A stretch of DNA of 64,000 bases, from assembly GCF_024171695.1 (NCBI RefSeq), contig NZ_JAMTCF010000003.1, positions 357,548-421,547 of the forward strand, given 5' to 3'. How positions within the stretch are numbered: the stretch's first letter is position 1; every line of letters starts with the position of its first letter. Below the pieces are notes generated by a model, which saw only the letters and a list, made by a program, of their open reading frames with translations, was not told where the DNA came from and ran no database searches. This document shows positions 34,783 through 46,138 of this stretch, in pieces. Source of the stretch: Actinosynnema pretiosum (GTDB lineage Bacteria; Actinomycetota; Actinomycetes; Mycobacteriales; Pseudonocardiaceae). A program made the position numbers and the translations under genes.

Positions 34783-34842
34783 GTTGAGTCGGGTGGACTC
34801 AAGGCCGGTCCGCCTGGCAAACTTGAGCCAGCTTCGCTCAAC
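34783..34842 (+). promoter_or_regulatory. two HAIR operators (HspR sites) of the dnaK operon
   Basis: GTTGAGT-N7-ACTCAAG (34783-34803) and CTTGAGC-N7-GCTCAAC (34822-34842) match the HAIR consensus CTTGAGT-N7-ACTCAAG. They lie 37-96 bp before dnaK. HspR with DnaK as co-repressor binds such sites in Streptomyces and mycobacteria. Confidence 0.93.
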
Positions 34843-34878
34843 AAAGGGCGCAAACAGACGCACCACCTGGAGGAATTC

Positions 34879-36738
34879 ATGGCGCGAGCGGTCGGCATCG
34901 ACCTGGGGACGACCAACTCCGTCGTCGCGGTCCTGGAGGGCGGCGAGCCGACGGTGATCGCCAACTCCGAGGGGTCGCGCACCACCCCGTCCATCGTGGC
35001 CTTCGCCAAGAACGGCGAGGTCCTCACCGGTCAGCCCGCCAAGAACCAGGCGGTGACCAACGTCGACCGGACGATCCGGTCCGTCAAGCGCCACATCGGC
35101 ACCACGTGGACGACCGACGAGGTCGACGGCAAGAAGTACACCCCGCAGGAGATCAGCGCCCGCGTGCTGATGAAGCTCAAGCGGGACGCCGAGGCGTACC
35201 TGGGCGAGGAGATCACCGACGCGGTGATCACCGTCCCGGCCTACTTCGAGGACTCGCAGCGCCAGGCCACCAAGGAGGCCGGGCAGATCGCGGGCCTGAA
35301 CGTCCTGCGCATCGTCAACGAGCCCACCTCCGCCGCCCTGGCCTACGGCCTGGACAAGGGCGAGAAGGAGCAGACCATCCTGGTCTTCGACCTCGGTGGC
35401 GGCACCTTCGACGTCTCCCTGCTGGAGCTGGGCGACGGCGTGGTCGAGGTCCGGGCGACCTCCGGCGACAACCACCTCGGCGGCGACGACTGGGACCAGC
35501 GCGTCGTCGACTGGCTGGTCGAGCGGTTCAAGCAGGCGAACGGCATCGACCTGACCAAGGACAAGATGGCGCTGCAGCGCATCCGCGAGGCCGCGGAGAA
35601 GGCGAAGATCGAGCTGTCCAGCTCGAACAGCGCCTCCATCAACCTGCCGTACATCACGGTCGACTCGGACAAGAACCCGCTGTTCCTGGACGAGACGCTC
35701 TCCCGCGCCGAGTTCCAGCGCATCACGAACGACCTGCTGGAGCGCACCCGCGCGCCGTTCACCAACGTGATCAAGGACGCGGGCATCAGCGTCGGCGACA
35801 TCGACCACGTGGTCCTGGTCGGCGGCTCCACCCGCATGCCCGCCGTCAGCGAGCTCGTCAAGGAGCTGACCGGTGGCCGCGAGCCCAACAAGGGCGTGAA
35901 CCCGGACGAGGTCGTCGCCGTCGGCGCCGCCCTGCAGGCCGGCGTGCTGCGCGGCGAGGTCAAGGACGTCCTGCTGCTCGACGTCACCCCGCTGTCCCTG
36001 GGCATCGAGACCAAGGGCGGCGTGATGACCAAGCTCATCGAGCGCAACACGACGATCCCGACCAAGCGCTCCGAGATCTTCACGACGGCCGACGACAACC
36101 AGCCGTCCGTGCAGATCCAGGTCTTCCAGGGCGAGCGCGACTTCGCGGCCGACAACAAGAAGCTCGGCATGTTCGAGCTGACCGGCCTCCCGCCCGCCCC
36201 GCGCGGCGTCCCGCAGATCGAGGTCACCTTCGACATCGACGCGAACGGCATCGTGCACGTGTCCGCCAAGGACATGGGCACGGGCAAGGAGCAGCGGATG
36301 ACGATCACCGGCGGCTCGGCGCTGCCGAAGGACGACATCGAGCAGATGATCAAGGACGCCGAGGCGCACGCCGAGGAGGACAAGCGCCGCCGCGACGAGG
36401 CCGAGGTCCGCAACCAGGCCGAGACCCTGGTCTACCAGACCGAGAAGGTCGTCAAGGAGAACGAGGACAAGATCCCGGCCGAGGTCCAGGAGAAGGTCCG
36501 CGCGGCCATCGCCGAGACCAGCGAGGCGCTCAAGGGCACCGACATCGCCAAGGTCCGCGCCGCCGTGGAGAAGCTCGCCACCGAGTCGCAGGCCATCGGC
36601 CAGGCCATGTACGCGGGCGCCGCGCCCACCGACGCCGCCGCGGGTTCCGCGCCCGGCGCCGAGGGCGGCGCGAAGCCCGGCGCCAAGGCCGACGACGTGG
36701 TCGACGCCGAGATCGTCGACGAGGACGAGAAGAAGTGA
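34879..36738 (+). CDS. dnaK: molecular chaperone DnaK (Hsp70)
   Basis: 619 aa. ATP-driven folding of nascent and stress-damaged proteins; it also serves as co-repressor of HspR. The ATPase domain (about 1-360) begins [17 protein letters not shown] and contains [12 protein letters not shown] and [11 protein letters not shown]. The substrate-binding beta domain has [14 protein letters not shown], followed by a helical lid and a Pro/Ala tail ending in the conserved acidic [17 protein letters not shown] lies 6 nt before the ATG. The last bases form GTGA with the grpE start, so the two are translationally coupled. Confidence 0.98.
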   Translation: MARAVGIDLGTTNSVVAVLEGGEPTVIANSEGSRTTPSIVAFAKNGEVLTGQPAKNQAVTNVDRTIRSVKRHIGTTWTTDEVDGKKYTPQEISARVLMKLKRDAEAYLGEEITDAVITVPAYFEDSQRQATKEAGQIAGLNVLRIVNEPTSAALAYGLDKGEKEQTILVFDLGGGTFDVSLLELGDGVVEVRATSGDNHLGGDDWDQRVVDWLVERFKQANGIDLTKDKMALQRIREAAEKAKIELSSSNSASINLPYITVDSDKNPLFLDETLSRAEFQRITNDLLERTRAPFTNVIKDAGISVGDIDHVVLVGGSTRMPAVSELVKELTGGREPNKGVNPDEVVAVGAALQAGVLRGEVKDVLLLDVTPLSLGIETKGGVMTKLIERNTTIPTKRSEIFTTADDNQPSVQIQVFQGERDFAADNKKLGMFELTGLPPAPRGVPQIEVTFDIDANGIVHVSAKDMGTGKEQRMTITGGSALPKDDIEQMIKDAEAHAEEDKRRRDEAEVRNQAETLVYQTEKVVKENEDKIPAEVQEKVRAAIAETSEALKGTDIAKVRAAVEKLATESQAIGQAMYAGAAPTDAAAGSAPGAEGGAKPGAKADDVVDAEIVDEDEKK

Positions 36739-37391
36739 CGAGCGCCGACCAGCAGCAGCCGGAAGACGTGAGCACCGAGGAGCAGCCGGACCTGCGCCGG
36801 ATCGACCCCGAGACCGGGGAGATCCGCGCCGAGTCGGCCGCCGACACCACCTCTCCCGCCGGGAGCGGGGGCGGCAAGCACGCCGCCCCCGAGCCCGAGG
36901 GCGTCGCCGAGGTCGACCCCGCCGCCGAGCTGAAGGCCCAGCTCGACGAGCGGACCGCCGACCTGCAGCGGCTGACCGCCGAGTACGCGAACTACCGCAA
37001 GCGCGTCGAGCGCGACCGGGAGGTCGTGGTCGCCACCGCGAAGGCGAAGGTCGTCGGCGACCTGCTCGGCGTGCTCGACGACGTCGAGCGCGCGGGCCAG
37101 CACGGCGACCTGACCGGCGCGTTCAAGGCGGTGGCCGACAAGCTGGTCGCCGCGCTGACCGCGACCGGCCTGGAGGGCTTCGGCGAGGCCGGGGAGGCGT
37201 TCGACCCGGCCGTGCACGAGGCGGTGCAGCACAGCACCTCCCCGGACGTGCCCGGTCCGACCGTGACCGCCGTGTTCCGCCGCGGCTACCGCTTCGCGGA
37301 CCGCGTGCTGCGGCCCGCGATGGTCGTGGTCACCGATTACGAGCCCGCTCCCGCGCAGCCGGAGCAGGCCGAGGCCGAACAGCAGGACTGA
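36735..37391 (+). CDS. grpE: nucleotide exchange factor GrpE
   Basis: 218 aa. It releases ADP from DnaK. The GTG overlaps the dnaK stop by four bases. An acidic disordered N terminus (about 65 residues) precedes the long dimer helix with [21 protein letters not shown]. The family signature with VLDDVERA and [12 protein letters not shown] is followed by the terminal beta domain with [16 protein letters not shown]. It is the second gene of the dnaK-grpE-dnaJ-hspR operon. Confidence 0.96.
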   Translation: MTSADQQQPEDVSTEEQPDLRRIDPETGEIRAESAADTTSPAGSGGGKHAAPEPEGVAEVDPAAELKAQLDERTADLQRLTAEYANYRKRVERDREVVVATAKAKVVGDLLGVLDDVERAGQHGDLTGAFKAVADKLVAALTATGLEGFGEAGEAFDPAVHEAVQHSTSPDVPGPTVTAVFRRGYRFADRVLRPAMVVVTDYEPAPAQPEQAEAEQQD

Positions 37392-37411
37392 CGGAGAGGG
37401 GGCGGCGTCCG

Positions 37412-38602
37412 GTGAGTGCGAGGGACTGGATCGAGAAGGACTTCTACCGCGAGCTGGGCGTCTCCTCGGACGCCTCCGCGGACGAGATCAAGAAGTCGTA
37501 CCGGAAGTTGGCGCGGGAGCTGCACCCCGACGCCAACCCCGGTGACGCCAAGGCCGAGGCGCGGTTCAAGTCCGTGTCCGAGGCCTACGGCGTCCTCTCG
37601 GACTCGGCGAAGCGGAAGCAGTACGACGAGGCCCGCCGCCTGTTCGCGGGCGGCGGGGGCTTCCCCGGCGGCTTCGGCGGCGGCGGCGGGTTCGACGTCG
37701 GCGACCTGTTCGGCCGGGGCGCCGCGGGCGCCCAGGGCGGCATGGGCGGTGGCGGCGGGCTCGGCGACCTGCTCGGCGGCCTGTTCAACCGCAGGGGCGG
37801 CGGCGGCGCGGCGACCGGGGCCAACCGCCCCCGGCGCGGCGAGGACGTCGAGACCGACGTCCGGATCGACTTCACCGAGGCGGTCAAGGGCGCGACCGTG
37901 CCGCTGCGGCTGTCCAGCCCGGCGGCCTGCGCGACCTGCTCCGGCTCCGGGGCCAAGCCCGGCACCACGCCCCGCACCTGCGGGAACTGCGGCGGTGCGG
38001 GCCTGGTCACCCGCAGCCAGGGCGCGTTCGCGTTCTCGGAGCCCTGCCAGGACTGCCGGGGCACCGGCCGCATCGTGGACGACCCGTGCCAGGAGTGCGG
38101 CGGCGACGGGATCAGCACCAGGACCCGGACGCTGACCATCCGCATCCCGTCGGGCGTCGACGACGGCCAGCGCATCCGCCTGGCGAACCAGGGCGAGCCG
38201 GGCCGCAACGGCGGCCCGACCGGCGACCTGTTCGTCCGAGTCCACGTCAACCCGCACCCGATCTTCGGCCGCTCGGGCAACGACGTGACCCTGACCGTCC
38301 CGGTGACCTTCCCGGAGCTGGCGCTCGGCACGTCGTTGACCGTGCCGACGCTGGAGGGCAAGGTGACAGTGAAGGTGCCCGCCGGCACGAACAGCGGCCG
38401 GGTCATGCGGGCGAAGGGCAAGGGCATCGCGCGGCGCGACGGCAAGGTCGGCGACCTGCTGATCACGCTGCAGGTGGCCGTGCCCAACAACACGGACGCC
38501 AAGTCCCGCGACGCCCTGGAGGCGTACGCGAAGACCACGTCCCAGCACGACCCCAGGGCCGAGTTGAACGCGCTGCTGCTGGAGAGGGGCAAGTCGACAT
38601 GA
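37412..38602 (+). CDS. dnaJ: chaperone DnaJ (type I)
   Basis: 396 aa. The J domain (about residues 9-75) has the HPD tripeptide in ARELHPDAN and stimulates DnaK ATPase. A Gly/Phe-rich region (about 78-135) is unusually Gly-rich. The zinc region has all four CXXCXGXG repeats (CATCSGSG, CGNCGGAG, CQDCRGTG, CQECGGDG). The C-terminal substrate domain has GDLFVRVHVNPHPIFGRSGND. A GTG start lies 20 bp after grpE. The stop overlaps the hspR start (ATGA). Confidence 0.97.
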   Translation: MSARDWIEKDFYRELGVSSDASADEIKKSYRKLARELHPDANPGDAKAEARFKSVSEAYGVLSDSAKRKQYDEARRLFAGGGGFPGGFGGGGGFDVGDLFGRGAAGAQGGMGGGGGLGDLLGGLFNRRGGGGAATGANRPRRGEDVETDVRIDFTEAVKGATVPLRLSSPAACATCSGSGAKPGTTPRTCGNCGGAGLVTRSQGAFAFSEPCQDCRGTGRIVDDPCQECGGDGISTRTRTLTIRIPSGVDDGQRIRLANQGEPGRNGGPTGDLFVRVHVNPHPIFGRSGNDVTLTVPVTFPELALGTSLTVPTLEGKVTVKVPAGTNSGRVMRAKGKGIARRDGKVGDLLITLQVAVPNNTDAKSRDALEAYAKTTSQHDPRAELNALLLERGKST

Positions 38603-39030
38603 CCTTCCCGTTCCCGCCCGGCACCGACGAGGACACACCGTTCTTCGTGATCTCGGTGGCCGCCCAGCTGTCCGGGCTGCACGCCCAGACGCTGCGCAGC
38701 TACGACCGGATGGGCCTGGTCTCACCAGGCCGCACGACGGGCGGCGGACGCAGGTACTCCATGCGGGACATCGTGCTGCTGCGCGAGGTCCAGCGCCTCT
38801 CCCAGGAGGACGGCGTCAACCTCGCGGGCATCAAGCGGATCATCGACCTGGAGAACGAGGTAGGCGCGCTCCGCGCCAAGGTGGCGGACCTGACCGAACA
38901 GCTGTCGAACGCGATGGCGGCGGCAGAGGCAGCAGCGGCAACGGTGCACGCCTCGTACCGCAGGGACCTGGTCCCGGTCCGCCACGAGACGGCCCTGGTC
39001 GTCTGGAAGCCCCAACAACGCCGCCGCTAA
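38599..39030 (+). CDS. hspR: heat-shock repressor HspR (MerR family)
   Basis: 143 aa. MerR-type helix-turn-helix at about residues 15-80 with VISVAAQLSGLHAQTLRSYD and GRRYSMRDIVLLREVQ, then a coiled coil. It represses the operon by binding HAIR sites, using DnaK as co-repressor. The ATG overlaps the dnaJ stop by four bases. HAIR sites before dnaK and before clpB in this window are its predicted targets. A strong terminator follows. Confidence 0.96.
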   Translation: MTFPFPPGTDEDTPFFVISVAAQLSGLHAQTLRSYDRMGLVSPGRTTGGGRRYSMRDIVLLREVQRLSQEDGVNLAGIKRIIDLENEVGALRAKVADLTEQLSNAMAAAEAAAATVHASYRRDLVPVRHETALVVWKPQQRRR

Positions 39031-39060
39031 CCCTGCGGCCGGGGAACCCCGCACCACACC

Positions 39061-39095
39061 AGAAAGGCCCGGAGCCACCCGCTCCGGGCCTTTCT
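39061..39095 (+). terminator. terminator of the dnaK operon
   Basis: A perfect 15-bp stem (39061-39075 with 39081-39095) with a 5-nt loop, 30 bp after hspR. Confidence 0.92.
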
Positions 39096-39121
39096 GCACG
39101 CACCGGGATGACCGCTTCGCG

Positions 39122-39153
39122 GGCTGCGGGGCGAGCGCAGCGAGCCCGCAGCC
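39122..39153. repeat. hairpin before the palindromic element
   Basis: A perfect 9-bp inverted repeat, GGCTGCGGG (39122-39130) with CCCGCAGCC (39145-39153), 14-nt loop. It may act as a second terminator. Confidence 0.5.
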
Positions 39154-39165
39154 GCCCCATCCCGC

Positions 39166-39304
39166 GTCCCTCTTCTCCGTGTGGCCTGGCGAAGCCCGAG
39201 CGCAGGTGTCAAGATGCCGCCGCATCGCCACGGCAGACTGCCTGGTCAAACGGCGTCTTGACGCCTGTGCTTGCCTGAAAGGAGGCCACACGGAGAAGAG
39301 GGAC
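39166..39304. mobile_element. 139-bp palindromic, MITE-like element or structured RNA
   Basis: The ends are perfect 22-bp inverted repeats (39166-39187 with 39283-39304). A second stem of 19 pairs lies inside (39200-39218 with 39252-39270), with three G-T/U-G wobble positions and no mismatch. CCCGC stands directly outside both ends (39161-39165 and 39305-39309), like a 5-bp target-site duplication. No transposase or protein frame is inside. It lies between the convergent hspR and flavohemoprotein genes. Confidence 0.6.
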
Positions 39305-39379
39305 CCCGCCCACCGCAGTGGTAAACGGGACCACAAGACCAACGGTCACCGGCCGGCAGAGCTCGTGTCCCTCTTTTTT
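39296..39379 (+). terminator. possible alternative terminator using the element's right end
   Basis: AAGAGGGAC (39296-39304) can pair with GTCCCTCTT (39367-39375), followed by four more T (six in a row). Two small hairpins (GTGGT/ACCAC at 318-334 and GACC/GGTC at 337-347, window offset 39000) fit in the loop. This pairing competes with the 22-bp stem of the palindromic element. Confidence 0.4.
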
Positions 39380-39458
39380 GGAGGTCTGCCCCGCCGGCGA
39401 GGCGAGCTCTTCAGCTCTTGATCTTCACCCTGAGCTCTTGCCCTTCGCCCGCAACCCA
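39380..39458. other. short region with AGCTCTT direct repeats
   Basis: AGCTCTT occurs three times within about 40 bp (near 39404, 39413 and 39433), just after the flavohemoprotein stop. No gene is seen. Confidence 0.4.
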
Positions 39459-40634
39459 CTAATCCAACGTGAACGGGTCGTACTTGATCCGGTCAAGCGG
39501 CGTCCCCGCGACCAGCATCCTCGACACCGTGGCCCGGATCATCGACGGCGACCCGCACACCAGCACGTCGCGGTCCTCCCAAGCCCCGTACCGCGTCACC
39601 ACGTCCGCCAACGTCCCCTGCTCGACCCCTCGCGCCCCAGGGTCGTTCTCCAACACCGGCACGATCGACAACCACGGGTTGGCGCTCGCCATCCGCTGCA
39701 GGTTGTCCAGGTCGTACAGGTCCTCCCTCGTCCGCCCCCCGATGAACAGGTGCGTCTTCGGGTTCTCCCCCCACTGCGCCATCTCGTCCAGCATCGCGTG
39801 CATCGGCGCGATCCCGGTCCCACCGGCGATCATCAGCACGTTGTTCCCGGACGTCCGGTTCACGCTCAACCGCCCCATCGGCGGCCCGATGCGCCAGACG
39901 TCCCCCGGCTGCGTGTGCCCGACGATCGACCGGCTCACCCACCCGCCCTCGACGGACCGGATGTGGAACTCGATGATCCCGTCCTCGCGCGGCGCGTTGG
40001 CGGGCGAGAAGTACCGCCACAGCCTCGCCCGCTGGGGCGTCTCCACGGACACGTACTGCCCGGCCCGGTAGTTCACCGGGTGGTCCGGCTGCAACCTGAC
40101 CACCGCGAGGTCCCAGCTCACCCGCTGGTGCTCCAGCACCGTCGCGTGCCAGTACGCGGGGCCCTCGTCGGCGTGCGCGGCCTCCTGCATGGCCCTGGCC
40201 ATGATCGTGTAGGCCTCGGCCCAGGCCATCTCGACCTGCGGCGTCCACGCCTCGCCCGCGTACTTCTTGATCGCGGCGAGCAGCGCGGTCCCGACCGACT
40301 CGTAGTGCGAGCTGACCACGCCGAACTTGCGGTGGTCGCGCCCCAGCTGCCTCAGGAAGGGGATCAGGTCGTCGGGTCTGTCGACCATCTGCACCACGTG
40401 GACCAGCGCCCGCAGCAGCCTGCTCCGCTGCACCTCCATGTTCGCGGGGAACATCTCGCGGGTCGCAGGCGCCAGGCTGAACAGCATTCCGTAGAAGAAC
40501 TTGGCCACATCGTCGGCGCGCGACTCGACGACCGCGAAGCTCTCCCGGATCAGCCGCACCATGGCGGTGACACCCGGAGGAGGTTCGCGGTGCGGCGGGC
40601 TCGGGATGGGGCTCAACACAGCGTTCGCAGTCAT
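39459..40634 (-). CDS. globin-coupled oxidoreductase (flavohemoprotein-like)
   Basis: 391 aa. The N-terminal globin domain (about 25-160) has the proximal-His region LGRDHRKFGVVSSHYE. The FAD-binding beta-barrel contains YRAGQYVSVE and the RLWRYFSPAN flavin motif. The NAD(P)H domain has VLMIAGGTGIAPMHAM and DVLVCGSPSMI. The architecture is that of flavohemoglobins, classically NO dioxygenases, but sequence features and the mycobacterial relative Rv0385 indicate the divergent type, some of which act as D-lactate-linked or other oxidoreductases. The ATG at 40634 is in a region with an inverted repeat GTCAAC-N6-GTTGAC about 90 bp upstream. Confidence 0.88.
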   Translation of the reverse strand: MTANAVLSPIPSPPHREPPPGVTAMVRLIRESFAVVESRADDVAKFFYGMLFSLAPATREMFPANMEVQRSRLLRALVHVVQMVDRPDDLIPFLRQLGRDHRKFGVVSSHYESVGTALLAAIKKYAGEAWTPQVEMAWAEAYTIMARAMQEAAHADEGPAYWHATVLEHQRVSWDLAVVRLQPDHPVNYRAGQYVSVETPQRARLWRYFSPANAPREDGIIEFHIRSVEGGWVSRSIVGHTQPGDVWRIGPPMGRLSVNRTSGNNVLMIAGGTGIAPMHAMLDEMAQWGENPKTHLFIGGRTREDLYDLDNLQRMASANPWLSIVPVLENDPGARGVEQGTLADVVTRYGAWEDRDVLVCGSPSMIRATVSRMLVAGTPLDRIKYDPFTLD

Positions 40635-41028
40635 GGTCCGGGCGCAGTCTCCACGTTTGTTGCGGCGCCTGCAACGGCGCTACGTCCTCGTCAAGCATCC
40701 AACCCCGACGCTGCGACACTAACCCGTCAACTGGGTGGTTGACTCCTTGATGCCACCTTTGAGTGCAGTACGACTTCGTTGTGTAACGCGGAGCTCGATC
40801 CTTCGAGGGATCATTCAACTTCGGTTGTACCTTGATCGTGGCCTGCGCAACAGGGTGAGACTTGTCCTACACCGTTTGGCCGCTTGCCGCACCCCTCCCT
40901 CACACGGGTGGACCTGCGAACGCGCTCCGTGAGTGATCATCTCGTCAGGCCTGTGGATAGCGACCTGCGGATTGTGGATAACTCGGACATCGCTGTGGAA
41001 AAGCTGCTGGTCCGAGCGGGTGACGCTC
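40635..41028. promoter_or_regulatory. 394-bp upstream region of the flavohemoprotein gene
   Basis: No gene is seen. It contains GTCAAC-N6-GTTGAC (40726-40743), a perfect 6-bp inverted repeat suited as an operator. GATCC-N6-GGATC stands at 40797-40812. The base composition is visibly less GC-rich than the surrounding genes. Confidence 0.45.
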
Positions 41029-41412
41029 TCACGGGGTGAGAACACGCTCCGCAGTGCTCCGCACGACGCAGAACTCGTTGCCCTCGGGGTCCGCGAGCAC
41101 CACCCAGCCGGTGCCGTCCTCGTCGCGCCGGTCGTCCACCAGGGTCGCACCGAACGCCAGCACCCGCTCGACCTCCTCGTCGCGGGTCCGGTCGTGCGGC
41201 TGGAGGTCCAGGTGCACCCGGTTCTTCGCGGCCTTGCCCTCCGGGACCCGGATGAACAGCAGGTTCACGCCCTCCCGCCACACCACCTCGACCTCGTCTT
41301 CCCCCGGCTCGTCGCCGTCGCCCAGCGCGCCGCCGGTGATCCCGGTCCAGAAGGTGGCCAGCGCCCACGGGTCGGCGCAGTCGAAGGTCAGGTGTCGCAC
41401 CAGGGAAGCCAT
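41029..41412 (-). CDS. VOC (glyoxalase/bleomycin-resistance) family protein
   Basis: 127 aa from the ATG at 41412. It starts ASLVRHLTFDCADPWALATFW, the beta-alpha-beta entry of the VOC fold; a second module holds RVHLDLQPHDRTRDEEVER and ends VVLADPEGNEFCVV. Metal ligand positions (H near the start, H in HLDL, E in GNEF) are present. The frame stays open upstream through a 12-bp repeat array, but that part would overlap the clpB HAIR operator and is not accepted as coding. The substrate is unknown. Confidence 0.85.
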   Translation of the reverse strand: MASLVRHLTFDCADPWALATFWTGITGGALGDGDEPGEDEVEVVWREGVNLLFIRVPEGKAAKNRVHLDLQPHDRTRDEEVERVLAFGATLVDDRRDEDGTGWVVLADPEGNEFCVVRSTAERVLTP

Positions 41413-41443
41413 GCTGAAGATCATCGACCGCGAGCCGCCCGTC

Positions 41444-41548
41444 CGCATCCCCGTCCGCATCCCAGCCCGCATCCCCGCCTGCATCCCACCCGCATCCACC
41501 TGCATCCCCACCTGCATCCCCACCTGCATCCCAGCCTGCATCCCCAGC
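41444..41548. repeat. 12-bp tandem repeat array (about nine units)
   Basis: Units such as TGCATCCCCACC and CGCATCCCAGCC repeat with period 12 and one 9-bp unit. On the minus strand each unit contains GGGATG. The array sits between the VOC start and the clpB operator. Confidence 0.85.
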
Positions 41549-41665
41549 CGCACCCTCGCCCGCACCCCAGCTGCACCCCGGCCGCACCCGGAACACCGCT
41601 CGACCTGTCGTCGCGCCCCACCTCCACGACTTCGGCTATGACTCATGTCACAATGCTCTCGCCAG

Positions 41666-41686
41666 GTTGAGCGGAACGGGCTCAAC
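41666..41686 (+). promoter_or_regulatory. HAIR operator of clpB
   Basis: GTTGAGC-N7-GCTCAAC, a perfect 7-bp inverted repeat, 77 bp before clpB. A further half-site GTTGAGC lies at 41696-41702. This predicts HspR control. Confidence 0.92.
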
Positions 41687-41763
41687 TTTTCTGACGTTGA
41701 GCAGGGTGACGACCGGTGCGGGACGCTGGTCGCGCATCAGGGCTGAGTCGACCGAGGTGAGGA

Positions 41764-44346
<2,583 letters not shown>

Positions 44347-44355
44347 CGGTTCACC

Positions 44356-44394
44356 GGTCCGGGGGTGGGGACGAGCCGTCCCCACCCCCGGACC
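44356..44394 (+). terminator. terminator after clpB
   Basis: A perfect 16-bp stem (44356-44371 with 44379-44394) with a 7-nt loop, 10 bp after the stop. Confidence 0.9.
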
Positions 44395-44507
44395 CCGCCT
44401 GCCACACCGCCCGCGGACCGGTCCCCGGAAGATCGAAGCCGATTCGTCATCCCGACAGGCCGCACTGATCTTCGCTACCGCCCCGCCTCCCGCTACCCTC
44501 AAGCACC

Positions 44508-45212
44508 GTGGGCATACCGGCGTGGGTCTGGTTCACCGTCGCCGCGGTGGCGGGCATTGCGGGCTTCGCACTGATCGCGACCGATCGTGCGCAGCGGACC
44601 GCGCGCAACCGCGAGCGACGTCGCTGGGCTGCCCTCAGGGGCTGGCAGTTCGAGGAGACCGACCAGGTCCTGACCTCCCGCTGGGAGAGCGGCGCCATCG
44701 CCTACCACGGCACCGGCACCGCCAAGGACGTCGTCGCGGGCTCCACGTTCACCGCCGACGGCCGCCGCCAGGTCTACGTCCTGGACCACGAGACCAACAA
44801 CAAGGTCAACTCGGTCCTGGTGGGCGTGCGCTGCCGCAGGGCGCTGCCGGTGGTCGTGGAGCTGTGGCTGCACAGCGTCCCCTTCCAGCGCGACCAGATG
44901 CCGGACCTGCTCGGCCCGGTCGGCTCCCGCTACGCGTTCGTCAGCGAGGTGCCCGCCGCCCGCAAGCTCATCACCCCGGACCTGGTGGACGCCGCCGAGG
45001 AGATCGGCGCCGACGTCACCGTGGTCTGGCTGGAGGGCGACTGGGTGATGGCCGCCGCGCCGCCGAACTCCACCCCGTCCCGGATCGAGCGGCTGCTGCG
45101 CGACCTCGGCGAGCTGGCCGACGTCGTCGACCCGTTCGACGCCGACCAGGACGACGCGCCCGGCTCCGGGAGCGGCGAAGTGATCCGCCCGTCCTTCGGG
45201 CGCAAGCAGTGA
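44508..45212 (+). CDS. hypothetical protein with one N-terminal membrane helix
   Basis: 234 aa. A single N-terminal helix ([20 protein letters not shown]) is followed by a basic stretch and a soluble domain with [20 protein letters not shown] and [19 protein letters not shown]. The family is not recognised; similar single-pass proteins are common near clpB in related actinobacteria. TACCCT (44494-44499) ends eight nt before the GTG, giving a leaderless start. Its stop overlaps the start of the following SDR gene (GTGA), so both are co-translated. Confidence 0.7.
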   Translation: MGIPAWVWFTVAAVAGIAGFALIATDRAQRTARNRERRRWAALRGWQFEETDQVLTSRWESGAIAYHGTGTAKDVVAGSTFTADGRRQVYVLDHETNNKVNSVLVGVRCRRALPVVVELWLHSVPFQRDQMPDLLGPVGSRYAFVSEVPAARKLITPDLVDAAEEIGADVTVVWLEGDWVMAAAPPNSTPSRIERLLRDLGELADVVDPFDADQDDAPGSGSGEVIRPSFGRKQ

Positions 45213-45988
45213 GCGCCCCGACCGCCCTCGTCACGGGGGCCAGCGCGGGCCTCGGCGCGGCCTTCGCCCGCCGGTTGGCCGCCGAGGGGCACGACCTGGT
45301 GCTGGTGGCCAGGACCGCCGAGCGCCTGGAGGCGCTAGCTCAGGAGCTGCGCGCCAGGCACGGCGTCGAGGTCACCGCGTTCCCGGCCGACCTGTCCACC
45401 GCCGAGGGCAGGCTGGCCGTCGAGGAGCTGCTCGCGGGCAGCGAGGTCGACCTGCTGGTCAACAACGCGGGTTTCACCAACTCCGCCGAGTTCTTCCAGG
45501 CCGAGGCGGACCAGCTCCAGGCCCAGCTCGACGTCAACGTCACCAGCGTCCTGCGGCTGACCCGCGCGGCGCTGCCCGGCATGGTCGCCCGCCGCTCCGG
45601 CGCGGTCGTCAACGTCTCCAGCGTCGCGAGCTTCCTCCCCGGCAGGGGCAGCAGCTACAGCGCCGACAAGGCGTGGGTGACCATGTTCTCCGAGGGCATG
45701 GCCGAGTCGACGCGGGGCACCGGTGTGCGCGTGATGGCGCTGTGCCCCGGCTTCACCCGCACCGAGTTCCACGAGCGCGCGGGCATCGACATGACGAAGA
45801 CGCCGGAGCTGTTCTACCTGGACGCCGACCGGGTCGTGCACGAGGCGCTGGCGGACCTGCGCGCGGGCAAGGTGGTCTCCATCCCCAGCCCGCAGTACAA
45901 GGCGATCGTCACGGGCGCGGGCCTGCTGCCGAGGTCGCTCCTGCGCGCGATCGCCTCCAGGGTCATGGGCGGCCGGGGCCGTACCTGA
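45209..45988 (+). CDS. short-chain dehydrogenase/reductase
   Basis: 259 aa, classical [19 protein letters not shown] binds NAD(P), NNAG is present, and the catalytic Ser (VNVSSVAS) and YSADK (Tyr, Lys) are intact. [18 protein letters not shown] is typical of the DltE/YqjQ-like oxidoreductase group. The substrate is unknown. The GTG start overlaps the stop of the preceding gene by four bases. Confidence 0.87.
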   Translation: MSAPTALVTGASAGLGAAFARRLAAEGHDLVLVARTAERLEALAQELRARHGVEVTAFPADLSTAEGRLAVEELLAGSEVDLLVNNAGFTNSAEFFQAEADQLQAQLDVNVTSVLRLTRAALPGMVARRSGAVVNVSSVASFLPGRGSSYSADKAWVTMFSEGMAESTRGTGVRVMALCPGFTRTEFHERAGIDMTKTPELFYLDADRVVHEALADLRAGKVVSIPSPQYKAIVTGAGLLPRSLLRAIASRVMGGRGRT

Positions 45989-46138
45989 CCTGCTCCCCGG
46001 ACACGTCCCGGACCGCCTGCCTGACCGCACCCGTGCGGCCCGGAAAACGGGCAGTTCGGGCACCTTCCCCCAGGTGGGAACCCGTTCGCCCGCGCTCCCG
46101 TCCCAGTGCCACGCACGACCGGGAGAGGGACGGGCAAC

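Noticed and set aside
38599..39030. Second metal-sensing MerR regulator
   Set aside because: Position after dnaJ, the ATGA overlap and the HAIR sites identify it as HspR.
41413..41685. N-terminal extension of the VOC protein with Gly-Met-Gln-Val repeats
   Set aside because: The VOC fold starts at 41412, and the extension would run through the clpB HAIR operator; treated as a non-coding repeat array.
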